A stretch of 36,437 nt of DNA from assembly GCA_937914675.1 (NCBI GenBank), contig CALDOC010000099.1:1-36437 (forward strand). Direction: 5' to 3'. Each line of letters begins with the position of its first letter. Position 1 is the stretch's first letter. Under the pieces are notes generated by a model, which had not been told where the DNA came from, made no database searches, and saw nothing but the letters and a program-made list of their open reading frames with translations. Shown piece by piece: positions 13,450 to 21,976 of the stretch. The translations under genes and the position numbers were made by a program. The DNA comes from an uncultured Sulfurimonas sp. (lineage in GTDB: Bacteria > Campylobacterota > Campylobacteria > Campylobacterales > Sulfurimonadaceae).

Positions 13450-13817
13450 TTAAAAAAGAGTCTTTTCCTTACGCTTTTGATAGCTCGGCATGCGCTACCT
13501 GCGCTGGGAAATGCTGTACAGGCGAGAGTGGATACATCTTTGTCACTATGAGTGAAATAACGTCAATATCAACTTTGCTAAAACTGAGCGTTAATGATTT
13601 TAGCGTAAAATATCTCTTTAAAAAAGATTATAAATATTCAATAAAAGAGAATAAGTTTAACGACTCTTATGAATGCGCTTTTTATGATAGGGCGACCAAT
13701 GGTTGCAAGATATATGAAGCTCGCCCTTTACAGTGTAAAACGTTTCCATTTTGGGATTATTTTAAATCACGAGTGGGAGAGTTAAAAGAAGAGTGTCCAG
13801 GAATTGTAGATGCATAG
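13437..13817 (+). CDS. YkgJ-family (UPF0153) cysteine-cluster protein
   Basis: A 126-residue protein with the family signature C19-x2-C22-x3-C26-C27 (CATCAGKCC), then further Cys in YECAFYD, NGCKIYEARPLQCKTFPFWD and EECPG. This is the pattern of the zinc/iron-chelating YkgJ family, whose biochemical role is not established; some members are thought to bind an Fe-S cluster. Overlaps both neighbours (13 bases upstream, 8 downstream), suggesting tight translational coupling. Confidence 0.88.
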   Translation: MSNIIKKESFPYAFDSSACATCAGKCCTGESGYIFVTMSEITSISTLLKLSVNDFSVKYLFKKDYKYSIKENKFNDSYECAFYDRATNGCKIYEARPLQCKTFPFWDYFKSRVGELKEECPGIVDA

Positions 13818-15126
13818 TAAATTTTTAATTTTTATTGGTTTGTTCTTTATCTCGCTTCTCTTCATTTCCTGCAGTCAGCAAGAACCTACTCCAAATAAAA
13901 CCTCAAAAAAGCTTAACGCAAGTAAAAAAACGTTTCCAGAAGAAGACGTGTATATTCTTTTCGCTTTGCGCGCTGAACAAATACAAGACAATAAATCCGC
14001 TTCTGAACTTTTTTCGGTTTTATATGAAAAATCTCATAAAATCAATTACTTGTATCGCTCATTAAACAATGATATAGTCGCAAAGGAAAATCAAAAAGTC
14101 ATCGATTTGGTTGATGAAAAAACAAAAGCTTCAATAAGCGATCCTAAATTAATAAGATTTAAAATCATAGCGTTGATAGAGATGCAAAAATTGGATGAAG
14201 CGATAGTTTTATCAACGGAGTTGGTGAAAAAAACGGAATCCATTGATGATTACATATTGCTCAGCGACATATACATCAAGCAACGCAAATATGACATAGC
14301 TCTAAAGTATTTGGAAAGCGCCTACGTTAAAGATTATAATGAAAACGTGCTAGATAAAATGTCAATCATTATGTACGTTAATTTACATCGCAAGAAAGAC
14401 GCAATTGCCCAGCTTGAAACGCATAGTAGAATTAAGGGCTGCTCCAAACTTATATGTGGCAGACTTGTGGGATTTTACAGCAATGAAAATAATATTGACG
14501 GCACTCTTGAAACTTCTTTGAGATTGTACAACGCGACAAAAGACGAAGAGGTCGCCAAGAACATTATTCAAATCTATGGCTATAAAAAAAATTATGTAAA
14601 AATGATAAGTTTTTTAGAGAAGTCAAAAACGGATGAAGAGACGCTGCTTCAGCTTTACATATATACAAAAAATTATCAAAAAGCTTTTCCTTTGTCCGAC
14701 AAGCTTTATTCTAGCAGTGGCGACATCGCGTTTCTCGGACAAAGCGCAATTTACGAATATGAAAGTAGTAGAAACAAAGACGATATGACAGTTTTAAACA
14801 GCGTGGTGAGAAAACTAGAAACCGTCGTAAAAGAAGATAATAGTCCTATATATAAAAATTATTTAGGCTATGTGTTGATAGATCATAATTTGGACGTTCG
14901 TAAAGGGATGGAATACATAAAAGAAGTTTTAACGCTTGAACCAAATTCAGCGTTTTATCTTGATTCTTTAGCTTGGGGTTACTATAAGCTTGATAATTGT
15001 AAAAAAGCTAAAGCGATTATGGATAAAGTCCTAACTTTAGAGGGCGGAGACGATCCGGAAGTTCGAGTGCATATAAATCAGATAAACGATTGTTTAAAAA
15101 ATAAAAAAGGTGCAAATGAAAAATGA
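13810..15126 (+). CDS. TPR-containing lipoprotein
   Basis: A 438-residue exported protein. The N-terminus is a signal peptide (KFLIFIGLFFISLLFISC) with Cys21 as the probable lipidated residue; the lipobox F-I-S-C is not the tidiest but acceptable. The rest is helical with TPR-like repeats, e.g. SIDDYILLSDIYIKQRKYDI and, near the end, SAFYLDSLAWGYYKLDNC. TPR lipoproteins are periplasmic scaffolds (compare BamD, NlpI); no specific partner can be named. The C-terminal part (YKNYLGYVLIDHNLDVRKGM) has the LGY-x-L-x-D pattern common in bacterial TPR proteins. Overlaps trpC by four bases (ATGA). Confidence 0.86.
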   Translation: MHSKFLIFIGLFFISLLFISCSQQEPTPNKTSKKLNASKKTFPEEDVYILFALRAEQIQDNKSASELFSVLYEKSHKINYLYRSLNNDIVAKENQKVIDLVDEKTKASISDPKLIRFKIIALIEMQKLDEAIVLSTELVKKTESIDDYILLSDIYIKQRKYDIALKYLESAYVKDYNENVLDKMSIIMYVNLHRKKDAIAQLETHSRIKGCSKLICGRLVGFYSNENNIDGTLETSLRLYNATKDEEVAKNIIQIYGYKKNYVKMISFLEKSKTDEETLLQLYIYTKNYQKAFPLSDKLYSSSGDIAFLGQSAIYEYESSRNKDDMTVLNSVVRKLETVVKEDNSPIYKNYLGYVLIDHNLDVRKGMEYIKEVLTLEPNSAFYLDSLAWGYYKLDNCKKAKAIMDKVLTLEGGDDPEVRVHINQINDCLKNKKGANEK

Positions 15127-15908
15127 TTTTAGATGAAATAATAAAAAGAACAAAAGAAGATTTAGTCGAACGAGAAAAAAAGTTTTCTCTTGATTGGCTT
15201 GGCCGTTCACTCGCGTTTAACGCGCGACAACCAAGGGACGTCTTCCCTTTTTTAACGGCCACCGAGGAAGACCCGTATAGAATAATAAGCGAAGTGAAAA
15301 AAGCTTCCCCTTCTAAAGGCGTCATAAGAGAAAACTTTGACCCGCTTGCGATCGCTCAAGCTTACGAAAGGGGCGGGGCGAGCGCTATTTCAGTTCTAAC
15401 CGAACCACATTATTTTCAAGGTTCTCTTGATTATTTGGGTGGGATTCGTCGTTACGTAGGCATACCGTTGCTGCGCAAGGATTTTATCGTTTCGAAGTAT
15501 CAAGTGCTAGAAGCTATGGTTCATGGAGCGGATTTTATCCTACTCATTGCGGCCGCGCTTTCTAAGGGAGAGCTCAAAGAGTTGTTAAACTACACTAGAC
15601 ATTTGGGCATGGAAGCTTTGGTGGAAGTGCATGATAAGCCTGATTTAATCAAAGCGATTTATGCCGGAAGCGATATAATTGGCATAAACCATAGAAATCT
15701 TCAAACGTTTGAGATGAACATGAATCTTTGTTATGATCTTATTCCACTGATTCCAAACGGTAAAGTAATAGTGGCTGAGAGTGGAATTTACGAACATGGA
15801 CAATTGGAAGATTTAAGCAAGGCGGGAGTTGACGCGTTTTTAGTTGGCGAATCGTTGATGAGAACCGATAATGAAGAAGAAGCGTTAAGAGTTTTGAAAA
15901 ATGGTTAA
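15123..15908 (+). CDS. trpC: Indole-3-glycerol phosphate synthase
   Basis: Catalyses the ring closure of CdRP to indole-3-glycerol phosphate in tryptophan synthesis. The 261-residue TIM barrel shows the expected run of motifs: SEVKKASPSKG (catalytic Lys and phosphate region), ISVLTEPHYFQGS, PLLRKDFIVSKYQV (catalytic Lys), GINHRNLQTF, VAESGIY and FLVGESLMR. Not fused to trpF. No other trp gene lies near; it is the last of a run of overlapping genes that begins with the methyltransferase. Confidence 0.97.
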   Translation: MILDEIIKRTKEDLVEREKKFSLDWLGRSLAFNARQPRDVFPFLTATEEDPYRIISEVKKASPSKGVIRENFDPLAIAQAYERGGASAISVLTEPHYFQGSLDYLGGIRRYVGIPLLRKDFIVSKYQVLEAMVHGADFILLIAAALSKGELKELLNYTRHLGMEALVEVHDKPDLIKAIYAGSDIIGINHRNLQTFEMNMNLCYDLIPLIPNGKVIVAESGIYEHGQLEDLSKAGVDAFLVGESLMRTDNEEEALRVLKNG

Positions 15909-15930
15909 AAAATTTATTTTAGGAGACATT

Positions 15931-16275
15931 ATGAAAAAAACAGTGGTCGCATTGAGTTTAGTTCTCGTTGTCATTTTTAGCGCTTGTACGCAAGAAACGC
16001 AAAATAAACTTGGCAGAAGTATTCAAAATTGGACGGGAACCAATGGCGTTTTAGATATTTACATGGGTGATAAACTTGTGCAAAGATTTATAAAGATAGA
16101 CAAATTATCGACTGCAATTTCCACAGATGGAACGGTTTCTAGAAATTATAGATATGGATATGGTTATTTAGACAGTAATCAAAATTATAAAGTTGACGAG
16201 GGAGAGAAAAAATTATATTTTGAGATAAGCAATTACTCCACGCCATATATTTTTTACGACAATCCATCCCATTAA
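15931..16275 (+). CDS. Small putative lipoprotein
   Basis: I start it at ATG 15931, nine bases after aggaga, giving 114 residues; an in-frame ATG at 15901 lies inside the end of trpC and would spoil the signal peptide. The N-terminus MKKTVVALSLVLVVIFSAC is a lipoprotein signal with lipobox F-S-A-C and Cys19. The mature part has GVLDIYMGDKLVQRFIKIDK, then an aromatic segment NYRYGYGYLDSN, suggesting a small beta-structured protein. No family recognised. One base separates its stop from dapE. Confidence 0.8.
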   Translation: MKKTVVALSLVLVVIFSACTQETQNKLGRSIQNWTGTNGVLDIYMGDKLVQRFIKIDKLSTAISTDGTVSRNYRYGYGYLDSNQNYKVDEGEKKLYFEISNYSTPYIFYDNPSH

Positions 16276-16276
16276 A

Positions 16277-17374
16277 ATGCAGGTTATTGAACTATTTAAA
16301 TTTTTATTGGAATCAAAGAGTGAAACGCCTGACGATGGTGGATTACTCGATTTTATAGAGAGATATTTACTGGATTTTACAGCCATTAGGATAGACAAAG
16401 AAGACGTAAAAAATCTTTTTGTTTATAAAAAGTTTGGAGAGGGCGATCATTTGTCTTTTGCGGGTCACGTAGACGTCGTTCCAGCGGGTAAAGGCTGGGA
16501 TAGCGATCCGTATAAAGCCATAGAAAAAGATGGTTTTATATATGGTCGGGGGGCGCAAGACATGAAGAGTGGCGTCGCCGCGTTCGTGCAAGCCCTTAAA
16601 GAAACAAAAAAGTTTAATGGAACGTTGTCTTTGCTGTTGACTTCAGACGAAGAGGGCGAAGCGACGCATGGAACGGTCGAAGTATTGAAATATTTAGCGC
16701 GACATGAGTTGCTTCCAGATTTTGTGGTTGTCGCGGAGCCTACTTGTGAAGAGAGATTCGGCGACGCGATAAAAGTTGGGAGAAGAGGCTCGATTAATGG
16801 CTATTTGACTCTAAAAGGAAAACAAGGTCATGCGGCTTATCCTGAGAAGGCGATAAATCCAATTCACAATATTTCAGCCGTTTTGTCAACTATCGCTGGA
16901 GTCGATTTAGACGATGGCGACGAGTTTTTCGCGCCAAGCAAATTAGTGATAACCGATATTCGTTCGGGAATGGAAGTGACGAACGTAACGCCAAACGATC
17001 TTAAAATGATGTTCAACGTAAGAAACAATACGAAAACGACTCAAGATGAAATTGTTTTATTTGTGGCAAAGCGTTTTAATGGCTTGGACTATGAACTTCG
17101 TTTAACGCAAGGCTCTTACCCTTTTAAGACAGATACAAATACGAAAGTGGTGAAAAATATAGATAAAGCGATAGAAACGGTAACGGGGATTAAACCAAAA
17201 CACTCTACCGCCGGAGGAACAAGCGACGCTAGGTTTATGGCTCCAGTAGGCATAGACGTCATAGAGTTTGGCGTAAAAAACGACACTATTCACTCCATCA
17301 ATGAGAGAACTACTCGAAGTGAAGTTGAAGATTTGCATAAAGTCTTTAAGACATTGATAAATAATTGGAAATAA
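16277..17374 (+). CDS. dapE: Succinyl-diaminopimelate desuccinylase
   Basis: Zinc metallohydrolase of the succinylase branch of lysine and meso-diaminopimelate synthesis, producing L,L-diaminopimelate for peptidoglycan. The 365-residue M20-family protein has SFAGHVDVVPAG (first metal His/Asp), YGRGAQDMKSG (bridging Asp), LTSDEEGEA (catalytic Glu pair), VVAEPT, the lid-domain part GRRGSINGYLTLKGKQGHAA, and GGTSDARF near the end. All fit DapE more than ArgE. One base after the lipoprotein stop, so co-transcribed. Confidence 0.96.
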   Translation: MQVIELFKFLLESKSETPDDGGLLDFIERYLLDFTAIRIDKEDVKNLFVYKKFGEGDHLSFAGHVDVVPAGKGWDSDPYKAIEKDGFIYGRGAQDMKSGVAAFVQALKETKKFNGTLSLLLTSDEEGEATHGTVEVLKYLARHELLPDFVVVAEPTCEERFGDAIKVGRRGSINGYLTLKGKQGHAAYPEKAINPIHNISAVLSTIAGVDLDDGDEFFAPSKLVITDIRSGMEVTNVTPNDLKMMFNVRNNTKTTQDEIVLFVAKRFNGLDYELRLTQGSYPFKTDTNTKVVKNIDKAIETVTGIKPKHSTAGGTSDARFMAPVGIDVIEFGVKNDTIHSINERTTRSEVEDLHKVFKTLINNWK

Positions 17375-17384
17375 AAGGAAAAAA

Positions 17385-17768
17385 ATGAAATTTATACAAA
17401 CGCAAAACGCGCCATCGGCGATTGGTCCATACTCGCAAGCCGTAGTGGTGAATGGCATGGTTTATACGTCTGGTCAAATAGCGCTTACGCCTGAGGGTGG
17501 AGATGAACTTTTACGCGAAGACGTCGTCATTCAAGCCACTAGAGTCATGCAAAATCTTGAAGCGGTTTTAAACGCTTCTGGCAGTTCATTGGAGAGTGTG
17601 TTAAAAACAACGATATTTTTGGCGAGCATGGATGATTTTGCCCTTGTAAATGAAGTTTACGCCAAAGCGTTTGGCTCTCATAAACCAGTTCGCTCAACCG
17701 TAGCGGTAAAAACATTACCCAAAAACGCACTAGTTGAGATAGACGCTATAGCTTTAGTTAAGGTTTAA
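17385..17768 (+). CDS. ridA: RidA-family enamine/imine deaminase
   Basis: A 127-residue RidA (YjgF/YER057c/UK114) protein: SAIGPYSQAVVVNGMVYTSG at the N-terminus, GSSLESVLKTTIFLASMDDF in the middle, and RSTVAVKTLPKNALVEIDAI with the arginine that binds the substrate carboxylate. The family hydrolyses reactive 2-aminoacrylate and related enamines/imines made by PLP enzymes. Ten bases after dapE with a good Shine-Dalgarno (aaaagga). It ends the operon; the next gene has its own promoter. Confidence 0.95.
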   Translation: MKFIQTQNAPSAIGPYSQAVVVNGMVYTSGQIALTPEGGDELLREDVVIQATRVMQNLEAVLNASGSSLESVLKTTIFLASMDDFALVNEVYAKAFGSHKPVRSTVAVKTLPKNALVEIDAIALVKV

Positions 17769-17789
17769 ATAAAACTTAAAGCTTTTTTG

Positions 17790-17801
17790 GATATAATTGC
17801 G
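17790..17801 (+). promoter_or_regulatory. Probable sigma-70 promoter for rplU-rpmA
   Basis: TATAAT at 17792-17797 in GATATAATTGCG, 43 bases before the rplU ATG. The 12-mer is identical to that upstream of the methyltransferase gene at 12718. T-rich sequence precedes it; no recognisable -35. Confidence 0.7.
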
Positions 17802-17840
17802 AACTTTTTTAGTAGAATTATAAAGATTTAAGGACCGTAT

Positions 17841-18149
17841 ATGTACGCAATTATTAAAAATGGTGGTAAGCAATATAAAGTTCAAGAAGGCGATATCTTA
17901 GAATTAGATAACATGTCTCTTGAGCCAAAAGCTATCATCGAAATTACAGAAGTTCTAGCGGTAAACGCTGGCGAACTTAAAATGGGAGTTCCTTTTGTTG
18001 AAGGCGCTATCGTAACCGCTGAAGTTATCAATGAAGGACGAGACAGAAAAGTTATTACTTTCAAAAAGCGTCGTCGTAAAGATAGTAAAGTTAAAAGAGG
18101 TTTCAGAAGAGACTTCACTCGTGTTCGTATCACGAAAATAGCCGCATAA
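17841..18149 (+). CDS. rplU: 50S ribosomal protein L21
   Basis: Large-subunit ribosomal protein of 102 residues. MYAIIKNGGKQYKVQEGD at the start and the basic KVITFKKRRRKDSKVKRGFR stretch near the end are typical of bL21. Length is normal. Followed after 23 bases by rpmA and then obgE, the near-universal bacterial order. Confidence 0.98.
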   Translation: MYAIIKNGGKQYKVQEGDILELDNMSLEPKAIIEITEVLAVNAGELKMGVPFVEGAIVTAEVINEGRDRKVITFKKRRRKDSKVKRGFRRDFTRVRITKIAA

Positions 18150-18172
18150 GCTAAAATAGAAGGAGATTCAAG

Positions 18173-18430
18173 ATGGCACATAAGAAAGGTCAAGGTAGCA
18201 CGCAGAATAATCGCGACTCGGCTGGTAGAAGACTTGGCGTAAAAAAATTTGGTGGAGAAGTCGTTATTCCTGGTAATATCATAATCCGTCAACGTGGAAC
18301 TAAAGTTCATCCAGGTAAAAATGTTGGTATGGGGAAAGACCATACAATATTCGCGCTTATTGAAGGTGTTGTCAAATTCGAAAGAAAAGACAAAAAACGT
18401 CAACAAGTTTCAATAATACCTGCTGCATAA
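18173..18430 (+). CDS. rpmA: 50S ribosomal protein L27
   Basis: An 85-residue bL27. The start MAHKKGQGSTQNNRDSAGRR and GNIIIRQRGTKVHPGKNVGM are diagnostic. L27's N-terminal tail reaches the peptidyl transferase centre; here it begins at once with AHKKG, so no N-terminal extension needs to be removed as in Firmicutes. Strong Shine-Dalgarno aaggaga before the ATG. Confidence 0.98.
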   Translation: MAHKKGQGSTQNNRDSAGRRLGVKKFGGEVVIPGNIIIRQRGTKVHPGKNVGMGKDHTIFALIEGVVKFERKDKKRQQVSIIPAA

Positions 18431-18436
18431 TTCTAC

Positions 18437-18461
18437 AATATTTGGGTATTTCCCAAATATT
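18437..18461 (+). terminator. Hairpin after rpmA
   Basis: A perfect ten-base inverted repeat AATATTTGGG / CCCAAATATT with a five-base loop TATTT, six bases after the rpmA stop. No U tract follows (next bases are TCCACATATAATC). It may be a weak terminator or a processing/stability hairpin that lowers readthrough from the ribosomal protein genes to obgE. The rest of the 147-base gap holds AT-rich sequence and the putative obgE promoter. Confidence 0.55.
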
Positions 18462-18549
18462 TCCACATATAATCACTTTAGATAAATCATCTAATACATA
18501 ATAATAAATTTAGCAATTTACTTCTTAAAATTTAAAGTCAATTTTTAAG

Positions 18550-18555
18550 TATTAT
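18550..18555 (+). promoter_or_regulatory. Possible -10 element for obgE
   Basis: TATTAT about 22 bases before the obgE ATG, in a very AT-rich stretch after the rpmA hairpin. TATAAT also occurs at 18468-18473, farther upstream. Neither has a clear -35, so which one is used cannot be decided from sequence. Confidence 0.35.
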
Positions 18556-18577
18556 TACAAATAACTAAGGAAAAAAA

Positions 18578-19678
18578 ATGTTTACAGATAGTGTTGAGTT
18601 AACAGTTTCATCGGGAAAAGGTGGACAGGGATGTGTAGCATTTCGCCGTGAAAAGTTTGTATTGAACGGTGGTCCAAATGGAGGCGATGGAGGAAAAGGC
18701 GGAGACGTGTATTTTCAGTGTGACAACAATACTCACACTCTTTCTAATTTTCAAAAAAGAATGCATATTAAGTCAGACGTTGGAATGCCCGGTTTAGGGT
18801 CTCTTATGACTGGAAAATCAGGTTCTCAAAAAGTTATAATAGTTCCTCCTGGAACTCAAATAATCGACTTAGAAAGTGGCGAAACACTTTTTGATATGCT
18901 TGAAGATGGCCAAAAAGAAAAATTCATTGAAGGTGGAAAAGGTGGATTGGGCAATTTTCATTTTAGATCTCCTACGAATCAAAGACCTACGTACGCGCAA
19001 CCAGGTGAACAAGGCGAAATAAGAAAAATAAAGTTAGAACTTAAACTTATAGCGGACGTTGGTTTGGTTGGCTTTCCCAACGTTGGAAAATCGACTCTGA
19101 TTTCAACTGTTTCAAACGCGACGCCTGAAATAGCAAACTATGAATTTACAACGTTGACTCCGAAATTAGGACAAGTGAATATTGGGGATTATGAGTCATT
19201 CGTGATGGCCGACATACCTGGAATTATTGGTGGAGCTCATGAGGGAAAAGGACTTGGCATTCAATTTTTACGACATATCGAAAGAACAAAAATTCTTCTG
19301 TATATGATTGATTTAGCTTCCTACAGAGATATGAAAGAACAAATTGATACTTTAAAAGCTGAAATATCTTCATTTAGTGAAAATTTAGGCCATTCCAAAT
19401 ACGCCATCGCTTTAACTCGAGTTGACGTCGTTCCAGTGGAAGAAGTTCAAGATTTAGTGAATGGATTTTTAAATTTTTTAGGTTTAGAAGCTTCAAAAAC
19501 GAGTAATTTCAATTTTGACAGAGAACTGCCATTTTTTGTGCAAGACTCCGCTGATGAGACATTAGGTTATGATAAAACGCTTCCCTATTTTGTGGCGCCA
19601 ATATCTTCAGCCATAAGTAAAAACATAGAGGCGTTAAAATATTCGTTATTTAATTTAGTTCAAGTTGATAGAAAGTAA
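18578..19678 (+). CDS. obgE: GTPase ObgE/CgtA
   Basis: A 366-residue Obg GTPase involved in 50S maturation and stress control. The N-terminal glycine-rich Obg fold is present (SGKGGQGCVAFRREKF, GPNGGDGGKGGDVYF), followed by the G domain: G1 GFPNVGKSTL, switch I YEFTTLTPKLG, G3 DIPGIIGGAHEGKGLG and an SAK-like G5 region. It has a short C-terminus. In the canonical rplU-rpmA-obgE order. Confidence 0.97.
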   Translation: MFTDSVELTVSSGKGGQGCVAFRREKFVLNGGPNGGDGGKGGDVYFQCDNNTHTLSNFQKRMHIKSDVGMPGLGSLMTGKSGSQKVIIVPPGTQIIDLESGETLFDMLEDGQKEKFIEGGKGGLGNFHFRSPTNQRPTYAQPGEQGEIRKIKLELKLIADVGLVGFPNVGKSTLISTVSNATPEIANYEFTTLTPKLGQVNIGDYESFVMADIPGIIGGAHEGKGLGIQFLRHIERTKILLYMIDLASYRDMKEQIDTLKAEISSFSENLGHSKYAIALTRVDVVPVEEVQDLVNGFLNFLGLEASKTSNFNFDRELPFFVQDSADETLGYDKTLPYFVAPISSAISKNIEALKYSLFNLVQVDRK

Positions 19679-19683
19679 AAATT

Positions 19684-20451
19684 ATGAAGAGAATTGTTGT
19701 TAAGGTTGGGAGCGCGGTTTTAACTCAGGATGGAGAAATCGCTCAAGAACGAATGGAAGAATTAGTTGACTTTTTATTTGAATTGAGAAAATCCAATGAA
19801 GTGATTTTAGTTTCATCCGGGGCAGTCGCCGCTGGGTATACAAAATTGAAGTTAGATAGATCCATTATAAAAAACAAACAAGCTTTAGCGGCAATTGGTC
19901 AACCCATTCTTATGAATAAATACGCCAATAATTTTTTAAAGTTTGACATAATAACTTCGCAAGTTTTAGTTACGGCGGCCAATTTAAGAAAAGACGACGA
20001 CATCAAAAGAGTTAAAAACACAGTGGACACTCTTTTAGAAAATGGCGTTATTCCAATTGTCAATGAGAATGACGCGACCTCTACAGAGGAACTCGAAGTT
20101 GGAGATAATGATCAATTGTCAGCCTATATGACAAAACATACCGCTTCTGACATGCTTATAATATTATCAGACATTGACGCTTATTATGATAGCGATCCTA
20201 GAGTAAATATAAACGCCAAGGCGTTAAAAAAAGTCAATAAAATAGATGAAGCTGAATTACAAAAAGAAGTGACTCCGAATAACGTTTTTGCAACAGGTGG
20301 AATAGTTACTAAATTAAAAGCCGCATCGTATCTTTTGGACTCTGACATTGATATGTTTTTGGCAAGTGGGCTTAATTTAAGCGACGTTAAGAGTTTTATG
20401 TTGGAAAATAAACATAATGGTGGAACTATTTTTACAAAGACAAGTTTTTAA
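19684..20451 (+). CDS. proB: Glutamate 5-kinase, short form
   Basis: First enzyme of proline synthesis: phosphorylates glutamate. The 255-residue amino-acid-kinase fold shows VVKVGSAVL, ILVSSGAVAAGY, AIGQPILMNKY, PIVNENDATSTEEL, VGDNDQLSAYM, SDIDAYYDSDPR and FATGGIVTKLKAA. The C-terminal PUA domain of E. coli ProB (367 residues) is absent; short forms like this are known in Campylobacterota. Stop codon is followed at once by the fmt ATG. Confidence 0.95.
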   Translation: MKRIVVKVGSAVLTQDGEIAQERMEELVDFLFELRKSNEVILVSSGAVAAGYTKLKLDRSIIKNKQALAAIGQPILMNKYANNFLKFDIITSQVLVTAANLRKDDDIKRVKNTVDTLLENGVIPIVNENDATSTEELEVGDNDQLSAYMTKHTASDMLIILSDIDAYYDSDPRVNINAKALKKVNKIDEAELQKEVTPNNVFATGGIVTKLKAASYLLDSDIDMFLASGLNLSDVKSFMLENKHNGGTIFTKTSF

Positions 20452-21360
20452 ATGAACGTGATATTTATGGGAACGCCGGATTACGCGCAAAGCATTTTAC
20501 AGAGACTGATAGAAACTCAGAACGTAAACGTTGTAGCCGTTTACACTCAACCAGATAAACCCGTGGGGCGTAAACAAATTATGACCCCACCTGAGGTTAA
20601 AGTGTTGGCTCAAAAAAATGCGATAGACGTGTATCAGCCAAATAGGTTACGAGATGAAAATGTCATCGCGCAGTTGTTGAATATAAAATGTGACTATATT
20701 ATTGTCGCGGCTTATGGGCAAATCCTTCCTCGTAAAATTTTAGACCATGCGCCATGTATTAATTTACACGCTTCCGTCTTGCCTCAATACAGAGGAGCAA
20801 GCCCGATTCAACAAACTCTTCTAAATGGAGATAAAGTGACGGGAGTCACCGCTATGCTTATGGAAGAAGGACTAGATACTGGAGACATTCTTAAGATAGA
20901 GTCAATTGCCGTAAACGACAATGAGATTGCGTCTTCTCTTTTTGATAGATTGACAAGCGTCGCATGTGACTTAACAACCGAAGTTCTAAATAACTTTAGT
21001 GAGTATATTCCAAAAAAACAAAATGAGTCTTTATCTTCACATTGTAAAAAAATAACTAAAGCCGATGGAGAAGTAACGTTTAGCGACGCCACTATTGTTT
21101 ATAACAAGTATCGCGCGTTCACTCCATGGCCTGGAATATTTTTAGAGAGTGGCTTAAAGTTAAAAAGAATGGCTTTTGAAGAAGAAAATAGTTTGAACGA
21201 GGGTGGAAAAATATTGAAAATTGATTCTGATAGCATAGTTGTTGGATGTAATCAAGGAAGCCTAAGAATTTACAGCGTTCAAGCTCCGTCAAAAAAAGAA
21301 ATTGACGTTCTTTCATATGTAAATGGTAAAAGATTGAGCCTTGACGATAGAATATCTTGA
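20452..21360 (+). CDS. fmt: Methionyl-tRNA formyltransferase
   Basis: Adds the formyl group from 10-formyl-THF to initiator Met-tRNA. The 302-residue protein begins VIFMGTPDYAQSIL, and has YTQPDKPVGRKQIM, the catalytic loop INLHASVLPQYRGASPIQ with Asn/His, and VTAMLMEEGLDTGDIL with the catalytic Asp. The C-terminal tRNA-binding OB-like domain is present (YRAFTPWPGIF). ATG directly abuts the proB stop. Confidence 0.97.
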   Translation: MNVIFMGTPDYAQSILQRLIETQNVNVVAVYTQPDKPVGRKQIMTPPEVKVLAQKNAIDVYQPNRLRDENVIAQLLNIKCDYIIVAAYGQILPRKILDHAPCINLHASVLPQYRGASPIQQTLLNGDKVTGVTAMLMEEGLDTGDILKIESIAVNDNEIASSLFDRLTSVACDLTTEVLNNFSEYIPKKQNESLSSHCKKITKADGEVTFSDATIVYNKYRAFTPWPGIFLESGLKLKRMAFEEENSLNEGGKILKIDSDSIVVGCNQGSLRIYSVQAPSKKEIDVLSYVNGKRLSLDDRIS

Positions 21361-21976
21361 AAATGTAGATTCGACTCAAAGCTATTTAAAGCTACGTCTT
21401 GCAGAAAACTCTATTCAATCTCCTTACGCCGTTGTCTCTAAAATGCAAACGGATGGCAAGGGTAGTAGAAATAACTCTTGGCTGGGGCTTTCTGGAAATC
21501 TATTTTTATCCTTTGCCATTCCTGTTAAAAAATTGCCAAAGGATTTGAGGTTGGAATCGGCCTCGATATATTTTGCTTATCTCTTGAAAGAGATTCTTAA
21601 CGAGCATGGTTCAGCCGTCTGGTTAAAATGGCCAAATGATTTTTACATAAATAATTTGAAGATTGGGGGCATGATTACTAACGTTTTAAATGATGATTTT
21701 ATTTGTGGCGTTGGGATTAATTTACTACGTCATCCAACTGGTTCTGCAAAATTAGATATTAAGATTGACATAGAAAAACTACTAGAAGAGTATTTTATGA
21801 ATATAGATAAAAGTAATGAATGGAAGAAAGTTTTTAGTAAATATAAGTTAGAATTCCACAAGAGTAAGAACTTTTCTACACATAAAAATAATTTAAAATT
21901 TTCATTAGGTGACGCTCTCCTTGAGTGTGATGGGTCAATAACGATTAACGGCGAGAGGATGTACAGTCTAAGATGA
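21341..21976 (+). CDS. birA: Biotin-[acetyl-CoA-carboxylase] ligase, short form
   Basis: Joins biotin to the carrier protein of acetyl-CoA carboxylase via biotinyl-AMP. The 211-residue protein has IEYLENVDSTQSYL, the biotin-binding loop KMQTDGKGSRNNSWLG (G-K-G-S-R-N for the usual G-R-G-R-x-x-R-x-W), LKWPNDFYINNLKIGG and VCGVGIN-like FICGVGIN. No N-terminal HTH, so it is a ligase and not a repressor (class I). Likely TTG start at 21341, inside fmt, since the usual IEYLENVDST beginning follows directly; no later Met gives a full protein. Confidence 0.93.
   Translation: MTIEYLENVDSTQSYLKLRLAENSIQSPYAVVSKMQTDGKGSRNNSWLGLSGNLFLSFAIPVKKLPKDLRLESASIYFAYLLKEILNEHGSAVWLKWPNDFYINNLKIGGMITNVLNDDFICGVGINLLRHPTGSAKLDIKIDIEKLLEEYFMNIDKSNEWKKVFSKYKLEFHKSKNFSTHKNNLKFSLGDALLECDGSITINGERMYSLR

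Noticed and set aside
13835..14065. Alternative 76-codon frame inside the TPR lipoprotein gene
   Set aside because: Out of frame with a well-supported lipoprotein, no Shine-Dalgarno and no domain.
19684..20451. ProB without PUA domain as a truncation
   Set aside because: The kinase domain is complete, the stop abuts fmt cleanly, and short ProB is known in the phylum.
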